The position numbers and the translations under genes were made by a program. A stretch of DNA of 64,000 nt. Source: Gemmobacter caeni (GTDB taxonomy: Bacteria; Pseudomonadota; Alphaproteobacteria; Rhodobacterales; Rhodobacteraceae). The notes beneath the pieces are model-generated. The model saw nothing but the letters and a program-made list of their open reading frames with translations, was not told the origin of the DNA and made no database searches. This document shows, piece by piece, positions 57,916 to 64,000 of the stretch (positions within the stretch are counted from its first letter, which is position 1; every line of letters starts with the position of its first letter). Location: assembly GCF_003054195.1 (NCBI RefSeq), contig NZ_QBKP01000001.1, positions 62,001 through 126,000 on the forward strand, written 5' to 3'.

Positions 57916-60332
57916 GGCCTGACCTCCACCGCCTTCAGCCGCCGCAGGCGCAAAGCATTGGTCAGCACGAAGACGGATGACAGCGCCATCGCCCCGGCGG
58001 CGAGCATCGGCGAAAGCTGCGGCCCGCCAAAGGGCACCAGCGCCCCCGCCGCCACAGGGATCAGCGCGGCGTTGTACCCGAAGGCCCAGCCAAGGTTCTG
58101 GCGGATATTGCGCATGACGGCCCGGCTGACGGTGATCGCGGTCGCGACCCCGGCGGGCTGGCCCGAGATCAGCACCACCTCTGCCGCCTCGATGGCGACA
58201 TCGGTGCCGGTGCCGATGGCGATGCCGACATCGGCCGCCGCCAGCGCGGGGGCATCATTGATGCCATCCCCCACGAAGGCCACGCCGGGGCGCATATCTT
58301 CCACCGCCGCGACCTTGCCACCCGGCAGAACCTCTGCCGCGATGCGGCTGATCCCCAGTTCGGAGCCGATGGCCGCCGCCACGCGCTGCGCATCGCCCGT
58401 CACCATGGCGCTGTCCACGCCCAGATCGGCCAGTGCCACGACGGCGCCCCTTGCGCCGGGTTTCACCTTGTCGGCCACTGCGAGCACACCCAGGACCTTG
58501 CCCTCGACCGCCAGATAGATCGGGGTCTTGCCCTGAACGGCAAAGCCCTCGCCCTCGACCCGCCAATGGTTCGGCAGATCGGGGAACATCCGCGCCGCGC
58601 CAAGCGCCACGCGCTGCCCTTCCACTGTCGCCTCGGCGCCATGGCCGGGGGTGGCGCTGAAATCGCGCGCAGCCGGAACCTCCAGCCCCTGCGCGGCAGC
58701 GGCCTGCACCACCGCAAGCGCCAGCGGATGTTCCGATTGCGCCTCGACCGCCGCCGCCAGACGCAGCAGATGCGGCGAGGCCGGTTTCAGATCGGTCAGC
58801 ACCGGCTTGCCCTCGGTCAGCGTGCCGGTCTTGTCAAAAGCCACGGTCTGCACCCCGGCAAGCGTCTGCAACGCCTCGCCCCGCCGGAACAGCACGCCCA
58901 GTTCGGCGGCGCGGCCCGTGCCAACCATGATCGAGACCGGCGTAGCCAGACCCATGGCGCAGGGGCAAGCAATGATGAGCACAGAGACCCCCGCCACCAG
59001 CGCCTCAGCCAGACCGGGGCCGAAGATCAGCCACAGGATCACGGTCAGCACCGCCAGCCCCATCACCACCGGCACGAACCACAGCGTGATACGATCCACC
59101 ACCGCCTGCACCGGCAGTTTCGCGCCCTGCGCCTGTTCCACCATGGCGATGATGCGCGCCAGCGCCGTATCGGCGCCGACATGGGTTGCCCGCATCACCA
59201 GCGTGCCGGTGCCGTTGACCGTACCGCCGGTCACCCGGTCGCCAGGGGCTTTTTCCACCGGCATCGCCTCGCCCGTCAGCATGGCCTCGTCCACCGCTGA
59301 TCGACCCTCCTCGACCTCGCCGTCCAGCGGGATGCGTTCGCCGGGGCGGATCATCAGCCGGTCACCGGGCCGCACCTGCGCCACCGGCACATCGGCAAAA
59401 CCCTGCGGCCCCTCGACCCGCGCATGGCTGGGCTGCAGGCCGATCAGCCCGGCAATCGCGGCCCCCGCCTGCCCGCGCGCCCGCGCCTCAAGGATACGAC
59501 CGATCAGGATCAGCACGACGATCACCGCCGCCGCCTCGAAATAGACCGCCCGCGCCGCAGCGGGCAGCAGATGCGGCGCAAAGGTCGCCACAGTGGAATA
59601 GCCCCAGGCGGCGGCGGTGCCGACCGCGACGAGGCTGTTCATGTCCGGCCCGCCGCGCAGCAGCGCCGGAATGCCCTTGGCAAAGAAGCGCCGCCCCGGA
59701 AACACAAGAACCAGCGTCGCCAGCACGAATTGCGCGATCCACAGCATCTGTTGTGGCATCAGCCCCATCAGCCAGTGATGGAAGGCGGGCACGGCATGGC
59801 CCCCCATCTCGGTCAGGAAAACCGGCAGGGTCAGCAGCCCGGCGATCCAGCCATCGCGCTTCAGCGCGGCATATTCGCGGGCACGGGCATCGGGCGCGGC
59901 CTCCTCCGGCGGGGTGGCGGCAAAGCCTGCCCGGCTAACCACCTCGGCCAGCTTTTCGGCCGTCGTCGCGCCCTCCCATACGGTGATCTGCGCCCGACGG
60001 GCCGCCAGATTGGCAGTGGCGTCGATCACGCCGGGTTGCGCTTTCAGCACCCGTTCGACCCGCCCGGTGCAGGAGGCGCAGGTCATTCCCTCGACCGACA
60101 GGGTCAGTGTCGCCTGCCGCACGGGATAGCCCGCCTTGGCCAGCGCCCCGGCCAGCGCGGCCGGTTCTGCCGGTGCGGCAAAGCGGATGTCGGCACTTTC
60201 ATCGGCAAGATTCACCCGCGCCGCACTGACGCCCGGCTGGGCTTTCAGCACCCGCTCGACACGGGCAACGCAGGAGGCGCAGGTCATCCCCTCGGGGCGC
60301 AGGCGCAGGGTGGATTCGGCTGGATCGGTCAT
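57912..60332 (-). CDS. copA: Cu(I)-exporting P1B-type ATPase
   Basis: 806 residues. Two N-terminal heavy-metal domains have GMTCASC at Cys18/21 and Cys85/88. Eight membrane helices are predicted, with the ion-channel motif CPCAMGL near 455. The phosphorylation site is DKTGTLT near 497, and the ATP-binding and hinge motif is [10 protein letters not shown]. Pumps Cu(I) to the periplasm. First gene of copA-cueR, with a MerR-type promoter directly upstream. Confidence 0.96.
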   Translation of the reverse strand: MTDPAESTLRLRPEGMTCASCVARVERVLKAQPGVSAARVNLADESADIRFAAPAEPAALAGALAKAGYPVRQATLTLSVEGMTCASCTGRVERVLKAQPGVIDATANLAARRAQITVWEGATTAEKLAEVVSRAGFAATPPEEAAPDARAREYAALKRDGWIAGLLTLPVFLTEMGGHAVPAFHHWLMGLMPQQMLWIAQFVLATLVLVFPGRRFFAKGIPALLRGGPDMNSLVAVGTAAAWGYSTVATFAPHLLPAAARAVYFEAAAVIVVLILIGRILEARARGQAGAAIAGLIGLQPSHARVEGPQGFADVPVAQVRPGDRLMIRPGERIPLDGEVEEGRSAVDEAMLTGEAMPVEKAPGDRVTGGTVNGTGTLVMRATHVGADTALARIIAMVEQAQGAKLPVQAVVDRITLWFVPVVMGLAVLTVILWLIFGPGLAEALVAGVSVLIIACPCAMGLATPVSIMVGTGRAAELGVLFRRGEALQTLAGVQTVAFDKTGTLTEGKPVLTDLKPASPHLLRLAAAVEAQSEHPLALAVVQAAAAQGLEVPAARDFSATPGHGAEATVEGQRVALGAARMFPDLPNHWRVEGEGFAVQGKTPIYLAVEGKVLGVLAVADKVKPGARGAVVALADLGVDSAMVTGDAQRVAAAIGSELGISRIAAEVLPGGKVAAVEDMRPGVAFVGDGINDAPALAAADVGIAIGTGTDVAIEAAEVVLISGQPAGVATAITVSRAVMRNIRQNLGWAFGYNAALIPVAAGALVPFGGPQLSPMLAAGAMALSSVFVLTNALRLRRLKAVEVRP

Positions 60333-60353
60333 GGCGGTTTCCTTTCGCCATCG

Positions 60354-60384
60354 GATATGGGGCCTCCAGTAACTGGAAGGTCAA
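60354..60384 (-). promoter_or_regulatory. CueR-activated copA promoter and operator
   Basis: On minus: TTGACC (60384-60379), a 19-bp spacer and CATATC (60359-60354). The overlong spacer contains the dyad TCCAG-TTA-CTGGA (60365-60377), the hallmark of MerR-family promoters that need DNA distortion by the activator. The copA ATG is 22 bases beyond the -10. Confidence 0.85.
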
Positions 60385-60522
60385 GACCCCCGTTTCAACC
60401 GCCCCCGGAACGTGGCAATTCGCCGCCGTCCCCCCGCCGCCCCTTGACGCCGCCGCCCGCAGGCGATCCAGTTACGCCATTCCGCAACGCGTATCATGCC
60501 CGGCGGCATGGAGGAGCAGACG

Positions 60523-60726
60523 ATGGCTGTCACCCTTTCGATTCCCGACATGAGCTGCGGTCACTGCCGCGCCTCCATCGAAGCCGCACTGAAGCCGCTG
60601 AACGGTGTGACCGGGCTGAGCTTCGACGCCGAGGCCCGCACGGCAACCATTGAAGGCGATGCGCCGGTAGCGGTTCTGGTGCAGGCGCTGGACGGAATCG
60701 GCTTTCCGGCCAGCCAGAAGGCCTGA
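60523..60726 (+). CDS. copZ: CopZ-like copper chaperone
   Basis: 67 residues, one heavy-metal-associated domain with the metal site MSCGHC (Cys12 and Cys15). Delivers Cu(I) to the N-terminal domains of CopA. Start at 60523 is fixed by GGAGGAG six bases upstream; an ATG 27 nt earlier lies on that site. It is divergent from copA with a 190-nt gap; no second MerR-type promoter is obvious for it. Confidence 0.88.
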   Translation: MAVTLSIPDMSCGHCRASIEAALKPLNGVTGLSFDAEARTATIEGDAPVAVLVQALDGIGFPASQKA

Positions 60727-60955
60727 AACCGACGGGAAATCGCGACTTCCCGCCGATGTGTGACAGTTTTGCATGGGATACAGGCTTTTCACAGGCTTGT
60801 GTCCCCGCCGCTTCGTGGCCTGCCTTGTTTGCCCGGCGTTTCGGACGTATTTCCGTCAAACAACGCCACTTCCCGGCCTCACGCGCGACAGAAAGCGCTG
60901 TCAGTCTCCGAGAACTGGTACAAGTATAGTCGTGCCAAGGATACGGAGCATCATC

Positions 60956-61093
60956 ATGGCAAAGACCCCGTCGCAATCCCAGCCGCAGCAAGGCGGCGCG
61001 TCGGTTCCCGCGCAACAGCAGGGCCAGAGCAGCGGCTCCGCCCCGCAGCAGCAGGGCGGCACCCCGATTATCCGGGACTGGGCGTCGATCTGA
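60956..61093 (+). CDS. 45-residue Q/P/S-rich small protein
   Basis: MAKTPSQSQPQQGG at the start, QQQ-rich low-complexity middle, ending PIIRDWASI. No signal peptide, membrane helix or known domain; probably disordered with a short hydrophobic C-terminal tail that may be a binding motif. Support for a real gene: GGAG seven bases before the ATG, a TATAGT -10-like hexamer at 60925-60930, and a strong terminator 51 bases after the stop. I do not recognise the family. Confidence 0.6.
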   Translation: MAKTPSQSQPQQGGASVPAQQQGQSSGSAPQQQGGTPIIRDWASI

Positions 61094-61144
61094 ACCCGCC
61101 GATCTTCGACATCCGCGTGTCGGTGAGAACGAGTTGAAACAGCC

Positions 61145-61177
61145 GGGGCCAGCCGTAAGGTTGGCCCCAACTTTTTC
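61145..61177 (+). terminator. Rho-independent terminator after the 45-residue gene
   Basis: Perfect 7-bp stem GGGGCCA / TGGCCCC (61145-61151 and 61162-61168) followed by AACTTTTT. Confidence 0.85.
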
Positions 61178-61195
61178 CTTGTGCGCGGTGCCGCA

Positions 61196-61543
61196 ATGTC
61201 TGACCCCGTCTCCTCGATCCCCAACCTTGGCCCGGCCTCCGAGGCGGCCTTTGCCCGTGCGGGCATCCGCTCAGCCGGAGAGATCCGGGCCATGGGGGCG
61301 GACGCAGCCTATCTGGCGCTGATGCGGTCCGGCACGCCGCCACATTTCATCGGGTATTATGTGCTGGTCATGGGCTTGCAGGGCCGCCCGTGGAACGATT
61401 GCAAGGGCGAGGAAAAGAAGGCCCTGCGCAGCCGCTTCGACGCGCTGAAGGCCAAGGCGCTGGCCGCGCCCGCGCTGTCGGGCCTGCCCCGCGCGCTGGA
61501 CGAGGCGCTGGATCTGATCGGTGTAAGACCCGCGCGCAAATGA
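61196..61543 (+). CDS. TfoX C-terminal-domain protein
   Basis: 115 residues. The first 85 match the TfoX C-terminal domain: IPNLGPASEAAFARAGIRSAGEIRAMGADAAYLALM, a helix-hairpin-helix-like DNA-binding unit, then ALQGRPW-like LQGRPWNDCKGEEKKAL. Full TfoX/Sxy proteins control competence; stand-alone C-terminal domains have no defined role. ATG at 61196 chosen from the conserved start; no strong ribosome-binding site. Confidence 0.8.
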   Translation: MSDPVSSIPNLGPASEAAFARAGIRSAGEIRAMGADAAYLALMRSGTPPHFIGYYVLVMGLQGRPWNDCKGEEKKALRSRFDALKAKALAAPALSGLPRALDEALDLIGVRPARK

Positions 61544-61544
61544 A

Positions 61545-61568
61545 AAGGCCGCCCCGAAGGGCGGCCTT
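61545..61568. terminator. bidirectional terminator between the TfoX-domain gene and ndk
   Basis: Perfect 10-bp stem AAGGCCGCCC / GGGCGGCCTT with a CGAA loop. Serves both converging genes, though the T-runs are short. Confidence 0.75.
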
Positions 61569-61589
61569 CATAGGCGAACCGGGCGGCAA

Positions 61590-62012
61590 TCAGCCAACCA
61601 GTTCAAGACCCGAGAAGAAGAAGCCGACTTCGCGCTTGGCCGAGTCGGGGCTGTCCGAACCATGGACCGAGTTTTCACCGACCGACAGGGCGAATTCCTT
61701 GCGGATGGTGCCTTCTGCGGCATTGGCCGGGTTGGTCGCGCCCATCACTTCGCGGTTCTTCGCAATGGCGCCTTCGCCTTCCAGAACCTGCACGACGACC
61801 GGCTCGGACGACATGAATTCGCACAGTTCGCCGTAGAACGGACGCTCCGAATGCTCGGCGTAGAACTGGCCGGCTTGCGCGGCGGACAGGTGGATGCGCT
61901 TCTGCGCGACGATGCGCAGGCCCGCTTCCTCGAATTTCGCGTTGATCTTGCCGGTCAGGTTGCGCTTGGTGGCGTCGGGCTTGATGATCGACAGGGTGCG
62001 TTCGATGGCCAT
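61590..62012 (-). CDS. ndk: nucleoside diphosphate kinase
   Basis: 140 residues. [16 protein letters not shown] at the start, catalytic His117 in NSVHGSDS, and [19 protein letters not shown] for nucleotide binding. Balances NTP and dNTP pools. The ATG at 62012 follows GGAGAG; an ATG 12 nt upstream is less likely. About 206 nt upstream to the next gene are without a further gene. Confidence 0.97.
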   Translation of the reverse strand: MAIERTLSIIKPDATKRNLTGKINAKFEEAGLRIVAQKRIHLSAAQAGQFYAEHSERPFYGELCEFMSSEPVVVQVLEGEGAIAKNREVMGATNPANAAEGTIRKEFALSVGENSVHGSDSPDSAKREVGFFFSGLELVG

Positions 62013-62218
62013 GAGGCTCTCCATGTGAATAGGCGCGGGATGTGGCCCCCCGCGCCGGTTTTGTGGGCGCCTCCTACCATGCGACGGCGATGTTGAAAAG
62101 CCCGTGACGCATGCGCGTCGCTTCCTGCCCGGTCTGCGGCGGAAGCTGCGACAAAGCGGTGCATTGCGATATCACACTCTTTTAGTAAGGATATCTGCAA
62201 GCAAACGGAGCTTCCGCC

Positions 62219-62488
62219 ATGCGCTTCTGCGCCACCGCCCTTTTCGCCCTTCTGGCCACCCCGCTGGCCGCCGATCCCTTCGTGATGACCTATGAAGCCT
62301 TCGAGCAGGCGGTGCCGCATATCGACCTGCCCGCCTGCCCCGTGGATCTGGACGGGCCGGGCCGGTTCTGCCGCCTGACCACCCATAATGACGCGCTGAA
62401 TGTCTTCGTCTTTTCCGAAGATGGCGACCAGCCGCTTGTCGCGCTGAAAAGCTGGCCTGCCGATCTGCTGGCCGGTTTGATGGATTAG
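62219..62488 (+). CDS. small exported protein of unknown function
   Basis: 89 residues. Signal peptide MRFCATALFALLATPLAADP (cleavage after AAA/ADP region), then a compact domain with two cysteines (PACPVDLDGPGRFCRLTTHND) able to form a disulfide. Probably periplasmic. No named family recognised. GGAG lies ten bases before the ATG. Followed 45 nt later by the ABC-F gene on the same strand. Confidence 0.7.
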   Translation: MRFCATALFALLATPLAADPFVMTYEAFEQAVPHIDLPACPVDLDGPGRFCRLTTHNDALNVFVFSEDGDQPLVALKSWPADLLAGLMD

Positions 62489-62533
62489 CGGCGCATTGCC
62501 GTTCCCGGCCCAAGCTGTTAGGGGCTTGGCACC

Positions 62534-64000
62534 ATGCTTCGGATATCAGACATCACCTATTCTGTCGAAGGCCGCCCTCTGTTCGAGGGCGCTTCGGCCA
62601 CCATTCCGACCGGCCACAAGGTTGGCCTCGTAGGGCGGAACGGCGCGGGCAAGACCACGCTGTTCCGGCTGATCCGGGGCGAACTGGCGCAGGAAACCGG
62701 CGAAATTGCCCTGCCCGCCCGCGCCCGTATCGGGGGCGTCGCGCAAGAGGTGCCTTCGTCCTCCACCTCGCTGCTGGAGACGGTGCTTCAGGCCGATACC
62801 GAGCGCAGCGCCCTGCTGGCCGAGGCCGATACCGCCACCGACCCGCATCGCATCGCGGAAATCCAGACCCGTCTGGCCGATATTGATGCCTGGAGCGCGG
62901 AGGGCCGTGCCTCGGCCATCCTGCGCGGGCTTGGCTTTGACGCCGAGGCGCAATTGCGCCCCTGCTCCGATTTCTCGGGCGGCTGGCGAATGCGGGTGGC
63001 GCTGGCGGGCGTGCTGTTCGCGCAGCCTGATTACCTGCTGCTGGACGAACCGACCAACTATCTGGATCTGGAGGGCGCGCTGTGGCTGGAGAATTATCTT
63101 CAGAAATACCCCCACACCGTCATCATCATCAGCCACGACCGCGGGCTTCTGAACCGGGCGGTGCAGGGTATCCTGCATCTCGATAACCGGAAGCTCACCT
63201 ATTGGCAGGGCGGCTATGACCAGTTCGCCCGTCAGGCCGCCGAACGCCGTGCGGTTCAGGCGGCCGAGGCCAAGAAGGTCGAGGCGCGGCGGGCACATCT
63301 GCAAAGCTTCGTGGATCGGTTCAAGGCCAAGGCCTCGAAAGCCGTGCAGGCGCAAAGCCGGGTGAAGATGCTGGAAAAGCTGACCCCCATCACGCCGCCG
63401 GAAGAGGCGCGCAAGATGGTCTTCACCTTCCCCGAGCCGGAAGAACTGTCGCCTCCCATCATCAATATGGAAGGCGCAAGCGTCGGCTACGGCGGCAAGG
63501 CCATCCTGCGCCACCTGTCGTTGCGCATCGACCAGGACGACCGCATCGCGCTTCTGGGCCGCAACGGCGAGGGTAAATCCACGCTGTCGAAACTGCTGGC
63601 GGGCAAGCTGCCGGTCATGGGCGGTGAACTGCACCGCCATGGCAAGCTGCGCATCGGCTTTTTCGCGCAGCATCAGGTGGAAGAGCTGCATATCGACGAA
63701 ACGCCCCTGCAACATGTGCAGCGGCTGCGCCCCGAGGAACATCAGGCCCGGTTGCGCGCGCGTCTGGCGGGCTTCGGGCTGATGGCGGAACAGGCGGAAA
63801 CTGTGGTCGGGCGGCTGTCCGGCGGGCAGAAGGCGCGGCTGTCTCTGTTGCTGGCCACCATTGACGCTCCGCATCTGCTGATCCTTGACGAACCGACCAA
63901 CCACCTGGACATCGAAAGCCGCGAGGCACTGGTCGAGGCGCTGACCGAATATCGCGGCGCGGTGATCCTCGTCAGCCACGACATGCACCTTCTGAGCCTT
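62534..64000 (+). CDS. ABC-F family ATPase (YheS/Uup-like), 3'-truncated
   Basis: 489 codons visible, open to the window end. Two ABC domains without membrane segments. The first has Walker [13 protein letters not shown], signature [12 protein letters not shown] and Walker [12 protein letters not shown]. An arm/linker rich in Ala, Lys and Arg follows ([18 protein letters not shown]). The second has [20 protein letters not shown] and [11 protein letters not shown], ending in the SHD switch. ABC-F proteins act on the ribosome rather than as transporters. ATG at 62534; the C-terminus lies beyond the window. Confidence 0.93.
   Translation, partial: MLRISDITYSVEGRPLFEGASATIPTGHKVGLVGRNGAGKTTLFRLIRGELAQETGEIALPARARIGGVAQEVPSSSTSLLETVLQADTERSALLAEADTATDPHRIAEIQTRLADIDAWSAEGRASAILRGLGFDAEAQLRPCSDFSGGWRMRVALAGVLFAQPDYLLLDEPTNYLDLEGALWLENYLQKYPHTVIIISHDRGLLNRAVQGILHLDNRKLTYWQGGYDQFARQAAERRAVQAAEAKKVEARRAHLQSFVDRFKAKASKAVQAQSRVKMLEKLTPITPPEEARKMVFTFPEPEELSPPIINMEGASVGYGGKAILRHLSLRIDQDDRIALLGRNGEGKSTLSKLLAGKLPVMGGELHRHGKLRIGFFAQHQVEELHIDETPLQHVQRLRPEEHQARLRARLAGFGLMAEQAETVVGRLSGGQKARLSLLLATIDAPHLLILDEPTNHLDIESREALVEALTEYRGAVILVSHDMHLLSL

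Noticed and set aside
60444-60474. Second MerR-type promoter for copZ (TTGACG, 19 bp, CAGTTA)
   Set aside because: The -10 is poor and the spacer lacks the dyad seen at copA.

Overview
The window reads as chromosomal DNA of a GC-rich alphaproteobacterium, most likely a member of the Rhodobacteraceae; the genus cannot be fixed from the sequence alone. Grounds: high GC with strongly GC-biased third positions, many 1-, 4- and 8-nt gene overlaps, Rhizobium-type aglEFGAK alpha-glucoside genes under a LacI regulator, form II cox genes, HmrR/CueR-type copper control, a tiny DUF1127 protein, an intergenic GGATATTTG element seen twice, and KpsT/KpsE capsule genes. I see no rRNA, tRNA, CRISPR array, insertion sequence or prophage.

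Layout. 1-2.3 kb: 3' part of guaA, a small ABM-type monooxygenase and an EamA transporter. 2.4-8 kb: FadL-type outer-membrane protein, an unnamed P-loop ATPase, metA (predicted acetyl-CoA user), an alpha/beta hydrolase, polyphosphate kinase 2 and an overlapping TetR regulator. 8-11.8 kb (minus): a PotB-PotC-PotA type ABC importer without a substrate-binding protein, translationally coupled to a capsule-type gene. 12.1-13.8 kb: MocR-type regulator divergent from a DUF1127 gene, with three TTGTATCA boxes. 13.9-16.5 kb (minus): rplM-rpsI, and a uracil-DNA-glycosylase-like gene followed by an SseB-like gene. 16.6-21.2 kb: a divergent NhaA homologue, then kpsT-kpsE-kdsA (capsule export plus Kdo supply). 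21.2-25.8 kb: TDT-family transporter, PhyH-type dioxygenase divergent from a LysR regulator and an agmatinase-family ureohydrolase, and a GNAT/FemAB-like gene.

26-35.9 kb is a sugar-uptake locus. aglE-aglF-aglG-aglA-aglK (binding protein, two permeases, alpha-glucosidase, ATPase) run on minus. aglR, a GH1 beta-glucosidase and glk run on plus. A matched pair of LacI-type operators sits over the start sites of two opposing promoters. Imported glucosides would be hydrolysed in the cytoplasm and phosphorylated by Glk. 35.9-44.3 kb (minus): a FIST-domain NosP-like sensor, a NahK-like hybrid kinase and a LuxR-type response regulator, followed 73 nt later by coxG-coxS-coxL-coxM for a form II molybdenum hydroxylase. 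44.4-55.7 kb (minus): complete glycogen operon glgP-glgB-glgC-glgA-glgX-pgm.

55.9-64 kb: an NsrR-type Rrf2 regulator with a candidate FNR box, an M19 dipeptidase, a copper unit (copA-cueR with a textbook 19-bp-spacer promoter; copZ divergent), a 45-residue Q/P-rich small protein with its own terminator, a TfoX C-terminal-domain protein, ndk, a small exported protein and the start of an ABC-F ATPase cut by the window end.

The most unusual observations are the NosP/NahK/LuxR module beside a form II cox operon, the NhaA homologue in which the paired aspartates read Ala-Glu, the binding-protein-less Pot-type operon tied to a capsule-type gene, the MocR/DUF1127 repeat array, and a truncated membrane-protein start at the edge of the agl locus.
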